Assembly (NCBI RefSeq): GCF_013410405.1
Contig: NZ_JACCFK010000001.1
Location: forward strand, 558,001-622,000
DNA length: 64,000 nt
Reading direction: 5' to 3'
Source: Amycolatopsis endophytica
GTDB taxonomy: Bacteria > Actinomycetota > Actinomycetes > Mycobacteriales > Pseudonocardiaceae
Shown here: positions 1 through 8,430 of the stretch, in pieces
How the letters are laid out: every line of letters starts with the position of its first letter
Position numbering within the stretch: the stretch's first letter is position 1
Made by a program: the position numbers and the translations under genes
Notes under the pieces: generated by a model
What the model saw: the letters and a program-made list of their open reading frames with translations, nothing else
Databases searched by the model: none
What the model was told of the DNA's origin: nothing

Positions 1-260
1 GCCGCGCGGGTTTCGCGCACCGTGCGATCGTGCGCGGCGAGCAGGGACGGCACCCGTCCGGCGAGCACGCGGCCGGCCTCGGTGAGAGCCATGCCGTGCC
101 GGGAGCGGGTGAACAACGGCGTGCCGAGCAGCGTTTCCAGCTGCCTGATCTGTTTGGTCAGCGCGGGCTGGGACACGAACAACCGCTGCGCGGCGCGCGT
201 CAGGTTCCCCTCCCGCGCGACCGCCGCGAAGTACCGCAGCAGCCGGGTGTCCAGGTCCAT
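1..260 (-). CDS. LysR-family transcriptional regulator, N-terminal part (cut by window edge)
   Basis: The first 86 residues form a typical LysR winged helix-turn-helix: a start at MDLDTRLLRYF, then NLTRAAQRLFVSQPALTKQI and the end of the wing at LFTRSRHGMALTEAG. The ATG lies at 260 and the frame stays open to base 1, so the effector-binding domain is outside the window. It is transcribed away from the DoxX-like gene at 322, the usual arrangement for a LysR regulator and its target, which suggests (inference) that it controls that gene and/or itself. The ligand cannot be told from this part. Confidence 0.9.
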   Translation of the reverse strand, partial: MDLDTRLLRYFAAVAREGNLTRAAQRLFVSQPALTKQIRQLETLLGTPLFTRSRHGMALTEAGRVLAGRVPSLLAAHDRTVRETRA

Positions 261-321
261 GCCGCCAGGTTATGGAAGGAGGTATTGGACGCGCTGCCCC
301 CGGTGCCGCGAGGCTCGGTGC

Positions 322-669
322 ATGCAGACCGTCTCCCTGGTCGTCACCGTCGTGACGATCGTGCTCAACGCCGGCATCGCGGCCGCGGACTTCGCGCGGG
401 CGCCCTTCGTCCTCGCGAACTCGACGGCCGTCGAGGTGCCGCACTCGTGGATCCCGATGCTGGCGTCGCTGAAAGCCGCGGGCTCGGCCGGTTTGCTGCT
501 CGGCCTGCTGGGCGCCGAGTGGCTGGGCGTCGCCGCGGCGGCCGGGCTGGTGTTGTTCTACCTCGGCGCGGTGGCCGCGCACGTGCGGGCGCGCCGCCTG
601 AGCACCACCGGCCCCGCGGCCGTTCTGCTCGCACTCGCCGTGGCGTGCCTGGTGCTGGGGCTCAGGTGA
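322..669 (+). CDS. DoxX-like small membrane protein
   Basis: A 115-residue protein with four hydrophobic segments: residues about 3-20, a central stretch around the LKAAGSAGLLLGLLG turn, AAAAGLVLFYLGAVAAHV, and a C-terminal LLALAVACLVLGL. The size, the four-helix pattern and the central LKAAGSAGLLLGL stretch fit the DoxX-like family, whose members sit in the cytoplasmic membrane and are often linked to redox or quinone metabolism; no enzymatic role is known for this one. The start at 322 is chosen because hydrophobic coding begins there; the frame is open further upstream, but that part overlaps the divergent LysR gene and is not coding-like. Likely regulated by the divergent LysR gene. Confidence 0.8.
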   Translation: MQTVSLVVTVVTIVLNAGIAAADFARAPFVLANSTAVEVPHSWIPMLASLKAAGSAGLLLGLLGAEWLGVAAAAGLVLFYLGAVAAHVRARRLSTTGPAAVLLALAVACLVLGLR

Positions 670-762
670 GGACGCGGAACCGCAGGCCCGGCTCCCGCCG
701 TTCGTAGATCCGGTGCCCGGAACCGGGGATGCGCAACCCCCGCTGCACCGGTCCGCCCGCCC

Positions 763-1716
763 TCAGCCGGTGAGCTGAGGCAGCACCTTCGACGACCAGG
801 CGTCGAAGAACTTGTCCTTCTCCGGGCCGATCTGCGACACGTACACCTCGTCGAACCCGGCGTCGGCGAACTGGCGTACCGCCTGGGCGTGCGCGTCCAC
901 GTCCGGTCCGCACGGGATCTGACCGGCCACCTGCTCCTCGGTGACCACCGGCACGGCCTGCTCGAAGTCGCGCGGCGTGGGCAGGATCCGACCGAGGCTG
1001 CCGGGCAGCAAATCGCTGGCCCAGAGCCGGTGCGCGGTCCCGCGGGCGTCCTCCGCCGAATCGCCCCAGCACACCTTGAACCCGCCCTGGATGGGGCCGC
1101 GCCCGCCGGCTTCGCGGTAGGAGTGCACCAGTTCGCCGTCCGGCATGACCGTGGCGAAACCGTCGGCGAACCCGGCGACGCGTCGCGCCGTCTTCGGCCC
1201 GAACGCCGACACGTAGATCGGCACCGGCTGCTCCGGCAGTGTGTAGAGGCGGGCCTGCTGCACCGTGTAGTGCTTGCCGTAGTGGGTGATCTGTTCGCCG
1301 GTGTGCAGCTTGCGGATCACCTCGACCGCCTCCTCCAGCATCTCCAGCCTGCGCGGCCCCGGCGGCCACGGATCGCCGAAAATGTGCTCGTTGAGCGCCT
1401 CACCGGACCCGACCCCGAGCACGAACCGGCCCTCACACTGCACCGCCGCCGTCGCCGCGGCCTGCGCGATGATCGCCGGGTGGATCCGCACCGTCGGGCA
1501 CGTCACGGCGGTCGTGATCGGCACCGACACCGCCTGGGACAGCGCCCCGATCACCGACCACACGAACGGGCTGTTGCCCTGCTCGCCGGTCCACGGGTGG
1601 AAGTGGTCGGAAATCCACAACCGCTCGAACCCGGCCTGCTCCGCCCGCTTCGCCTGCTCGACCAGCTCGCGGGGTCCGTGCTCCTCGCTGGACAGGAAGT
1701 AGCCAACACTCACCAT
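763..1716 (-). CDS. LLM-class F420-dependent oxidoreductase
   Basis: 317 residues with the luciferase-like TIM-barrel pattern: MVSVGYFLSSEEHGPRELVE, ERLWISDHFHPW (the HF(H/Y)PW signature of the F420-dependent glucose-6-phosphate dehydrogenase-like group), VLGVGSGEALNEH, and the C-terminal FDEVYVSQIGP. Family members transfer hydride between deazaflavin F420 and an organic substrate in the cytoplasm. The closest recognised group is the TIGR03557-type family rather than true Fgd; the substrate is unknown. Length is normal and the ATG start begins with the conserved first strand. It stands alone, with a divergent-to-convergent gap on both sides. Confidence 0.85.
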   Translation of the reverse strand: MVSVGYFLSSEEHGPRELVEQAKRAEQAGFERLWISDHFHPWTGEQGNSPFVWSVIGALSQAVSVPITTAVTCPTVRIHPAIIAQAAATAAVQCEGRFVLGVGSGEALNEHIFGDPWPPGPRRLEMLEEAVEVIRKLHTGEQITHYGKHYTVQQARLYTLPEQPVPIYVSAFGPKTARRVAGFADGFATVMPDGELVHSYREAGGRGPIQGGFKVCWGDSAEDARGTAHRLWASDLLPGSLGRILPTPRDFEQAVPVVTEEQVAGQIPCGPDVDAHAQAVRQFADAGFDEVYVSQIGPEKDKFFDAWSSKVLPQLTG

Positions 1717-1738
1717 GAGCGGGGACTACCCGCGAACC

Positions 1739-2059
1739 TCACCCCTCACGCACCCGCTCCAGCGGTTCGAAGCCCGACATCTCCAGTACCCGCCGCACCG
1801 GCGACGCGGGCGCGACCGCCAGATCCAGCCGCATCTGCAGCACCTTGAGACGGCCGGCGAGCGTGAACAGCACCCGCAGACCCGAACTGTCCAAATAGCT
1901 CACTTCGGAGAGGTCGATCGAGACCCGCACCGCGTCGTTGTCGATGGCGGCGTAGATCTGGTCCTGCACGAGCTGGGCGTTGGCGAGATCGATCTCGCCG
2001 CTGACGGTGAGCAGGACGTGCCCGCCGTCGGCCTCGGCGGCGATGTTCGCTGCCGTCAT
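1739..2059 (-). CDS. STAS-domain anti-sigma factor antagonist
   Basis: 106 residues forming one STAS domain: VLLTVSGEIDLANAQLV, then VRVSIDLSEVSYLDSSGLRVL, where the serine in YLDSSG is the usual phosphorylation site of SpoIIAA/RsbV-type antagonists. These bind an anti-sigma kinase when dephosphorylated and so free the sigma factor. Its start overlaps the end of the upstream phosphatase/kinase gene by 4 bases (ATGA), a sign of translational coupling, so the two very probably form one partner-switching unit. The start at 2059 is fixed by this overlap and by the domain boundary. Confidence 0.9.
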   Translation of the reverse strand: MTAANIAAEADGGHVLLTVSGEIDLANAQLVQDQIYAAIDNDAVRVSIDLSEVSYLDSSGLRVLFTLAGRLKVLQMRLDLAVAPASPVRRVLEMSGFEPLERVREG

Positions 2060-3666
2060 CCGGGATGCCCGGTCCTGATTCCGCGGCGGATCACGACCTC
2101 CGTTCCCTGTGGGCGATGGTCGATCCGGACCTCGTCCCCGCACCGGTGCATGAGCAGAGTCCCCCGGCCCCGGTTCTCGCCGCGCGGCGGACGCCAGCGG
2201 CCTTCGTCGCACACGGTAGCGATGACGTCGTCCCCGTGCAGGACGAGACGCACCTTGACCACGCCGCCCGCGGGACCGTAGGCGTGCTCGACCGAGTTCG
2301 ACGTCGCCTCCCCGACCGCCACGAGGAGATCGGAGGTGGCCTCCGCGTCCGCGCCGACGAGCGCCAGCCACCGGCGCATCGCGGAGCGGACCTCCTTCAA
2401 CGACTCCGGGACCGCGGGCACCGCCATGTCCATCGGCCCGATGTCGGAGTTGTCCTGGCGCCGCACGGTGAGCAGCGCCACGTCGTCCTCGGGGCTGTCG
2501 TCGCCGATCAGCGACACCATCACCTCGGCGCAGACCGCCGCGGCGTGGTCCGGCTGCACCGCGTCGCAGAGGCGTTCGAGCCCGTCGTCGAGCGGAACGC
2601 CGCGCCGCTCGACCAGGCCGTCGGTGTAGAAGCAGACCACGGACCCCGGAGGCATCTCGACCACGCTCACCCGGCGCCGCACGTCGCGCAGCGCTCCGAT
2701 CGGCGGGTCGACGGCGACGTCCAGCAGCCTCCCCCGCCGGCCGTGCCTGCCCTGGACGGGCACCAGGTGCCCGGCGGAGGACACGTGTAGCCGCTCGAAG
2801 TCCGGTTCCACCACCGCGTAGAGCACCGTGGCCATCATGCCGGGCTCGAAGTGCTGCATCTTGCGGTCGAGCTTCGTGAGCACCTCGCCCGGGTCGCCGC
2901 CCTCGAGCGCGAAGGCCCGCAGCGCGCTGCGCATGCGCCCCATGACGATCGCGGCGGGCAGGCCGTGCCCGACGACGTCGCCGATCACCACGCTGAGCCA
3001 GCCGTTGGGCAGCACGAAGACGTCGTACCAGTCGCCGGCGATCGCGCCGTCCTCACCGGGCACGTACCGCGCCGCCAGTTCCAGCCCGGGAATCCTGGGC
3101 AGCTCGCCGGGAAGGAGGCTCCGCTGGAGTTCCGCCGCCGCGGCACGCTCGGCCTGCGAACGCTGGGCGTGCGCGGCCAGCGCGACCCGGTCACCCGCGA
3201 GCTGGAGCAGCTCGACGTCCTCGTCGCCGAACTTCCGCGGCGTCAGCGACCCGACGTGCAGCACTCCGATCGCTTCACCACCAACCATCAGCGGGACACC
3301 GAGCAACGTCGCGATGCCCTTTTCCCACAGCAGCCGGTTCAGCACCGTCGTCGAGTCCACCCGCTCCAGCTGCACCGGCTCGCGCCGTGCCACCACCGTG
3401 CCCGCGAAACCCTCGCCGACCGGGATGCGGACGCCCTGCTTCACCTCGGTTTCGATGCCGCGCGCGGCCACCGCGACGAGCTCGCGCCCACCCGGTTCGA
3501 GCAACAGCACCGCCGCGGTGTCGACGTTCAGGACCGTGCGGACGCGGTCCAGGAGTTCGGCCAGGAGATCCTCGGTGGCCAGATGGGCCAGCGCGCTGTC
3601 GCTGACGAGGCCGATGCGCCGGAGCTTGTGCTCGGCTTCGATGCGCGCGCTGGCCGATGTGGACAT
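2056..3666 (-). CDS. GAF-SpoIIE phosphatase-HATPase (RsbW-like) regulator
   Basis: 536 residues with three domains. A GAF sensor covers about residues 25-165. A PP2C/SpoIIE phosphatase covers about 175-395, with metal-binding motifs GDWYDVF, GDVVGHG and the late DDVALL. A RsbW-type serine kinase ATPase covers about 410-530, with VGEATSNSVEHAYG (N box) and RGTLLM near the end. Thus phosphatase and anti-sigma kinase activities, which oppose each other on STAS proteins, sit in one chain. There is no membrane segment, so it acts in the cytoplasm. The overlapping STAS gene is its likely substrate. The sigma factor involved is not in this window. Confidence 0.9.
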   Translation of the reverse strand: MSTSASARIEAEHKLRRIGLVSDSALAHLATEDLLAELLDRVRTVLNVDTAAVLLLEPGGRELVAVAARGIETEVKQGVRIPVGEGFAGTVVARREPVQLERVDSTTVLNRLLWEKGIATLLGVPLMVGGEAIGVLHVGSLTPRKFGDEDVELLQLAGDRVALAAHAQRSQAERAAAAELQRSLLPGELPRIPGLELAARYVPGEDGAIAGDWYDVFVLPNGWLSVVIGDVVGHGLPAAIVMGRMRSALRAFALEGGDPGEVLTKLDRKMQHFEPGMMATVLYAVVEPDFERLHVSSAGHLVPVQGRHGRRGRLLDVAVDPPIGALRDVRRRVSVVEMPPGSVVCFYTDGLVERRGVPLDDGLERLCDAVQPDHAAAVCAEVMVSLIGDDSPEDDVALLTVRRQDNSDIGPMDMAVPAVPESLKEVRSAMRRWLALVGADAEATSDLLVAVGEATSNSVEHAYGPAGGVVKVRLVLHGDDVIATVCDEGRWRPPRGENRGRGTLLMHRCGDEVRIDHRPQGTEVVIRRGIRTGHPG

Positions 3667-3708
3667 GATGCGAGATTAGCCCCTGCCCAGACGAGAGAAA
3701 CCTACGGA

Positions 3709-4476
3709 TTACGACGGTCCCGATCGTTTCCGCCTCGGTTCTGCAACGTTTTGCGCACGGGTGACCAGACTCGACTTCACCGCAGGCCAGGTCCCGCCGA
3801 TCGGATCGATCATGGCGAAGTGACCCGCGTCCGGAACGGCGACCAGACGCGCATCCGGATGGACTTCCGCGTAGGCGCGGGAAAGCTTGATCGGCACCAC
3901 GTCGTCGGCGGTTCCGTGGACCAGCACGACGGGCCGAGACGGCGACGGCAACCGAACCGGGTCGAGGTCCGGTCGCGGCCGGCCACCGAGGAAAGCCCTG
4001 GCAGCACCGTCGCCGAGACCCAGCTCGTCGGCGAGGGCCAGATCGGCGACCGGAGCGAGCGCGACGGTGGCCGTCAGATCCGGCGCGGGCGCGGCGGCCG
4101 CGGCCCAGAGGGCGAGGTGACCACCGGCGGAGTGGCCGGTGACGATGATCGAACCGTCGTGCTGTCCGGCGAGTTCCACCGGCAGCACGCGCAGGGCGGT
4201 GGCGACATCGTGGGTGGCCAGGGCGGGCTCGCCGGGCACACGCCGGTACTCGACGGAAAGCACGCTCGCCCCGGCATCGCGCAGGGCGGCGGCCATCGGG
4301 CGGGTGTGACGGCGGTCGACGGCCGGCCGCCAGAACCCGCCGTGGAGGACGACGATCAACGGCCCGTCCGGGCGGCCGCGCCAGAGGTCGGCCACGTGCT
4401 CCGGCTCCGGGCCGTACCGCAGCTCCCCGTCCGGCTCCGGCGCCGGACGCGTGAGGACCGATCGATCTTCCGGCAC
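3709..4476 (-). CDS. alpha/beta hydrolase (esterase/kynurenine formamidase-like)
   Basis: 255 residues with a clear alpha/beta-hydrolase fold: the oxyanion turn LHGGFWRP, the nucleophile elbow GHSAGGHLALW, a late acidic residue in VHGTADDVVP and the catalytic histidine in DAGHFAMIDP. The HGGFW motif and size resemble the esterase/kynurenine formamidase branch, but the substrate is not known. A GTG start at 4476 is chosen because GAAAGGGGG lies 5 bases upstream; the frame remains open further upstream, but that DNA carries short repeats and no conserved sequence. No signal peptide, so probably cytoplasmic. Confidence 0.85.
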   Translation of the reverse strand: MPEDRSVLTRPAPEPDGELRYGPEPEHVADLWRGRPDGPLIVVLHGGFWRPAVDRRHTRPMAAALRDAGASVLSVEYRRVPGEPALATHDVATALRVLPVELAGQHDGSIIVTGHSAGGHLALWAAAAAPAPDLTATVALAPVADLALADELGLGDGAARAFLGGRPRPDLDPVRLPSPSRPVVLVHGTADDVVPIKLSRAYAEVHPDARLVAVPDAGHFAMIDPIGGTWPAVKSSLVTRAQNVAEPRRKRSGPS

Positions 4477-4561
4477 GTCTGCCCCCTTTCTCGAAGCACG
4501 CGAATCACCCGCAAGGGTCACCTTCCCCACCCGCGCGGCCCCCAAGCCGCACGCCGCCTGC

Positions 4562-4599
4562 GAACGCAGGACTCGCGCGCGGGAACGCGGAACTCGCGC
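4562..4599. repeat. two copies of a 21-bp-period intergenic repeat
   Basis: GAACGCAGGACTCGCGC (4562-4578) is followed exactly 21 bases later by GAACGCGGAACTCGCGC (4583-4599). The unit closely resembles the GGGAACGGCCAACACG unit of the array at 36840-36973, also with a 21-bp period, so the two places seem to carry members of one dispersed repeat family. It lies in the gap between the alpha/beta hydrolase and ParC genes. Confidence 0.7.
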
Positions 4600-4628
4600 C
4601 TCGCGTGGGTGGTACGAGGGGCGAGGTG

Positions 4629-7600
4629 TCAGCCGCGTTCGATGAGGTGTCCGACGACGTCCGGGCCGGGGTGCGGGGCGCCGGAGGCGTCGCGGCGGGT
4701 GGTGGGCTCGGGGAGTTCCACCGGGTCGCCGTTCTTCGACGCCGCCGCCGGGCGCGGGCCGACCCAGCCGACCGTCAGGCGCGTCTCGCCCTTGAGGAAG
4801 CGTTGCGCGCGGACACCGCCGGTCGCCCTGCCCTTCGCCGGGTACTCCGCGAACGGCGTCATCTTCACGCTCGCCCCGGTGGCCGTGACCACCATCGGCT
4901 CGCCGTGCTCGTCGTCGTCGGTGCGGATGACGCCGAAGAACACCGCTTCCGCGTCCGCGGCGAGCTTGATGCCTGCCATGCCACCGCCCTTGAGGCCCTG
5001 CGGCCGCACCAGCGACGCCGGGAACCGCAGCAGCGACGCGTCGGAGGCCAGGAACGCGAACGTCTCCTCTCCGTCGCCCAGCCACTTCGCGCCGATCACC
5101 TCGTCGCCGTCCTTGAGGCCGATGATCTCGAACTCGTCGGAGCGGACCGGCCAGTCCGGCGCCACCACCTTCACCACACCCTGCCGCGTGCCGAGCGCGA
5201 GCCCCGGCGACCCGGCGGCCTGCTCACCCAGCGGCGCGATGCCGATGACCTTCTCGCCCTTGTCCAGCGGCACCAGTTCCCGCGCGGCCATCCCGCCACG
5301 CAGCGACACCGTGCCGGTCTGCTCGGGCAGCACCGGCAGCGGCAGCACGTCCGTCTTGAACGCCCGGCCCCGGCTGGTGACCAGCAGCACCTGCCCGCGC
5401 GCGGTCGAGTGGACCATCGAGGCGACCGCGTCGTGCTTCACCCGGCCGTTGCGACGCCTGCCCTCCTGTGCCTCCTCCGACTCCGCCGCCGTGCGGGCCA
5501 CGAGGCCGGTGGCGGACAGGATCACCTGGCACGGATCGTCGGCGACCTCCAGCGGCCCGGCCGGCTTCGACGCGGCCAGCACCTCCTTGAGGTCACCATC
5601 GATCAGCGCGGTGCGCCGCTCGGTCTGGAAGTCCTTGGCGATCTTGGACAGTTCGGCGGAGACGACCTTCTTCAATTCCCTGTCGTCGTCCAGGATCCTG
5701 CTCAGCTCGGCGATCTCGGCGCGCAGCTTTTCCTGCTCGTCCTCGAGTTCGAGCTTGTCGTACTTGGTCAGGCGGCGCAGCGGCGTGTCCAGGATGTAGG
5801 TCGCCTGGATCTCGGACAGCTTGAACCGCTTCATCAGGCCGTCCTTGGCCTGCGCGGCGTCGTCGCTGTTGCGGATCAGCCGGATCACCTTGTCGATGTC
5901 CAGCAACGCGATGAGCAGACCCTCGACGAGGTGCAGCCGTTCCTCGCGCTTGCGACGCCGGTACTTCGTGCGCCGGGTCACGACCTCGTAGCGGTGGTCC
6001 AGGAACACCTCGAGCAGCTGCTTGAGGCCCAGCGTCTGCGGCTGTCCGTCGACCAGCACGAGGTTGTTGATGCCGAACGACTGCTCCAGCGGCGTGAGCC
6101 GGTACAGGTCGGCGAGCAGCGGCTGCGGGTTGACGCCGACCTTGCACTCGATGACCAGGCGCGTGCCGTTCTCGCGGTCGGTGAGGTCCTTGACGTCCGC
6201 GATCCCGGTGAGCCGCTTGGACTTGTTGACCTCCTCGGTGATCTTCTCGATCACCTTCTCCGGCCCGACGCCGTAGGGCAGCTCGGTGACCGTGATCGCC
6301 TGCCTGCCGCGACTGCCCGCCAGCGGACCGGTCTCGACCTTGGCACGCATGCGGACGACGCCGCGGCCGGTCTCGTACGCCTTGCGCACCTCGTCCAGCC
6401 CCAGCAGCATGCCGCCGGTGGGGAGGTCGGGCCCCGGCACGAACTCCATCAGCTTGTCCAGCGTGGCGCCCGGATGGTTGATCAGCCACCGCGCGGCCGC
6501 GATGACCTCGCCCATGTTGTGCGGGATCATGTTGGTCGCCATGCCGACCGCGATGCCGGACGTGCCGTTGACGAGCAGGTTCGGGTACGCCGCGGGCAGC
6601 ACCGACGGCTCCTGCAGCGAACCGTCGTAGTTCGGCCGGAAGTCGACCGTCTCCTCGCCCAGCTCACCGACGAGCAGCATCGCCTCGGGCGACATGCGCG
6701 CCTCGGTGTTGTGGTTGACGAACCCTCCGGCCAGGAACGAGTGGTCCTCCGAATCGACCCGCACCGAGTACACCTCGGCAGGATCGGCTTGGGTGGCCTC
6801 CGTGACCTCCTCGAACCGGTACCCGGAATCCATGATCGGCAGCACTGTCGCCAGTACCTCGGTGTCCTTGATCCGATCGATGATCCGCAGGCGCTCGGTC
6901 TCCCAGCGCTCCATCCGGTCGAAGTTGTGCTTGCTCAGCCACTTGCGACCGCTGCCCCTCCGGTCGAAGTCAAGGGCACCGCGCACGTAGTCGGCGACGA
7001 AGGGAACCCTGTCCCTGCTGAGGCGGTGCGGCCGCACGACCGCGCGCTTCAGCAGCTCACCCACCTTGGCTTGCTTGGTCTTCAAGAAACCGACCCGTTC
7101 GACGAAGGCCCGGACGTTACGCAAGCCCGACACGACGAGCCGGTGCTCGACCGAGCCGCTGGCCCTGGTGTAGGAGCGGCGGGCCGCGACGACGCCGAAC
7201 TCGGCGAGCAGCTCTTGCACCTCGACGGCCAGTCGCTCGCTGTAGGTGCTGTACTGGACGGTGAATCCGTCCTTCGCGACGCGAGGACCACCATCGCCCT
7301 CGAAGAGCGCCATCAGGAAGGCGCGCTTGACCCCCCAGCCTCCGTTCCAGACGCACTCCGGGACGAACTTGTCCCTCGCCTGGTGGCCGATCAGCTCCGC
7401 GAGCGGACTGGCCCGGAACGCGGCCATCCCCCCGGCGTAGTGCTGGATGTCAAGCTCGTGCACGAGCTTGCGGTCCCGACGGGTGTGCCTGGCGGAGACG
7501 TACCGCGAGCCACCGACCACCTGGTCGTACGCGTGCAGGACCTCGCCGAAGAAATGCTCGTCGGTGTTGTTGAACCCCGCGCGGGTCTCGTTCGCCCAGC

Positions 7601-8405
7601 CCTCGGAAACCCAAGCTCCCGTCAGCACCCCGAGCATGTACTCGCGCGCGGTGGGAACCACCTGCATCCAGGAGTTGCGCGCGACGCAGACGACCGTCCC
7701 CGGACGCACTTCGTCCAGCCGCCGCCACTGGAACAGCGGCACGCCCATGGGCGCTTCCAGGCACAGGACCAGGTGGTTCTCACTGCCGCGCAGCGAGTAC
7801 CCGGACGCGGTGGTCATCCTGATCGTCGGGTGGACACCGGAGTTGAACACCTTGCTGACCCGGACGCTCTTGCCGTCCTTGTCGAGCACCTCGAAGTCCG
7901 CGTCCTCCTCGCTGTCGGCGGGAAGGTTCACCACGTCCGCGATGCGGGGGCTGGAGCCGTCCGCGAGACGAATCCGCGTGTCACCTACGACGCAGTAACG
8001 GCTCGCTGCCGGTCCGTCGTCCGGGCTGCCGAAGTTGCCGTGCCCGTCGATGAGTGGCGCGTTCATCGAGAAGTCCTGCGCCAGGCGCACCATCGCGTCG
8101 TAGATCGCCGTGTCGCCGTGCGGGTGGTAACGGCCCATCACGTCGCCGACGACGCGCGAGGACTTCACATACGCGTGGTTGGGCCGGTAACCGGCCTCGT
8201 TCATCGAGTACAGGATCCGGCGGTGCACCGGCTTGAGCCCGTCCCGCGCGTCGGGCAGGGCGCGGGAATGGATGACCGAGTACGCGTACTCCAGGTAGGA
8301 GTCCTCGATCTCGGTCTTGACCGGGTTCTCGAAGACCTGCGCGCCCGCCTGGTCGAACGCGGCGGGATCGACCCGGGTGACGGTGGTCTTGGATCGGCGT
8401 GCCAT
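4629..8405 (-). CDS. parC: DNA topoisomerase IV-type subunit A (GyrA/ParC family) with in-frame intein
   Basis: 1258 residues. Residues 1-137 and 567-1258 together make an 829-residue GyrA/ParC: DGLKPVHRRILY, GRYHPHGD (quinolone-resistance region), the active-site tyrosine in GPAASRY(137)-TEARM, then the tower, coiled-coil and beta-pinwheel C-terminal domain. Residues 138-566 are an intein. After splicing the enzyme would pass double-stranded DNA through a transient break using the partner ParE. I see no canonical GyrA-box (QRRGGKG) in the C-terminal domain, and dnaA/recF-type neighbours are missing, so this looks like the second, topoisomerase IV-like pair of actinobacteria rather than gyrase. 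It follows parE by 25 bases and shares its operon. Confidence 0.92.
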   Translation of the reverse strand: MARRSKTTVTRVDPAAFDQAGAQVFENPVKTEIEDSYLEYAYSVIHSRALPDARDGLKPVHRRILYSMNEAGYRPNHAYVKSSRVVGDVMGRYHPHGDTAIYDAMVRLAQDFSMNAPLIDGHGNFGSPDDGPAASRYCVVGDTRIRLADGSSPRIADVVNLPADSEEDADFEVLDKDGKSVRVSKVFNSGVHPTIRMTTASGYSLRGSENHLVLCLEAPMGVPLFQWRRLDEVRPGTVVCVARNSWMQVVPTAREYMLGVLTGAWVSEGWANETRAGFNNTDEHFFGEVLHAYDQVVGGSRYVSARHTRRDRKLVHELDIQHYAGGMAAFRASPLAELIGHQARDKFVPECVWNGGWGVKRAFLMALFEGDGGPRVAKDGFTVQYSTYSERLAVEVQELLAEFGVVAARRSYTRASGSVEHRLVVSGLRNVRAFVERVGFLKTKQAKVGELLKRAVVRPHRLSRDRVPFVADYVRGALDFDRRGSGRKWLSKHNFDRMERWETERLRIIDRIKDTEVLATVLPIMDSGYRFEEVTEATQADPAEVYSVRVDSEDHSFLAGGFVNHNTEARMSPEAMLLVGELGEETVDFRPNYDGSLQEPSVLPAAYPNLLVNGTSGIAVGMATNMIPHNMGEVIAAARWLINHPGATLDKLMEFVPGPDLPTGGMLLGLDEVRKAYETGRGVVRMRAKVETGPLAGSRGRQAITVTELPYGVGPEKVIEKITEEVNKSKRLTGIADVKDLTDRENGTRLVIECKVGVNPQPLLADLYRLTPLEQSFGINNLVLVDGQPQTLGLKQLLEVFLDHRYEVVTRRTKYRRRKREERLHLVEGLLIALLDIDKVIRLIRNSDDAAQAKDGLMKRFKLSEIQATYILDTPLRRLTKYDKLELEDEQEKLRAEIAELSRILDDDRELKKVVSAELSKIAKDFQTERRTALIDGDLKEVLAASKPAGPLEVADDPCQVILSATGLVARTAAESEEAQEGRRRNGRVKHDAVASMVHSTARGQVLLVTSRGRAFKTDVLPLPVLPEQTGTVSLRGGMAARELVPLDKGEKVIGIAPLGEQAAGSPGLALGTRQGVVKVVAPDWPVRSDEFEIIGLKDGDEVIGAKWLGDGEETFAFLASDASLLRFPASLVRPQGLKGGGMAGIKLAADAEAVFFGVIRTDDDEHGEPMVVTATGASVKMTPFAEYPAKGRATGGVRAQRFLKGETRLTVGWVGPRPAAASKNGDPVELPEPTTRRDASGAPHPGPDVVGHLIERG
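6708..7994 (-). mobile_element. intein with LAGLIDADG-type homing endonuclease in the ParC active site
   Basis: A 429-residue insertion starts with the splicing cysteine (CVVGDTRIRLADG, block A) and ends with FVNHN, followed by threonine as the C-extein +1 residue. Block B is seen as GSENHLVL, block F as HSFLAGG. Two dodecapeptide motifs of a LAGLIDADG endonuclease are visible: LTGAWVSEGW (about intein residues 124-133) and LMALFEGDGG (227-236), each keeping an acidic residue, so the endonuclease may be active. The intein sits between Y137 and T567, the same point used by mycobacterial GyrA inteins. No stop or frameshift is present, so splicing must restore the enzyme. Confidence 0.93.
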
Positions 8406-8430
8406 GACTTGGTGTCTCCTCAGCGAAAAC

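Noticed and set aside
4629..8405. Calling the intein-bearing gene gyrA
   Set aside because: No GyrA-box seen, and no dnaA, dnaN, recF or ribosomal landmarks around; the ParE/ParC label fits better, but only a phylogeny would settle it.
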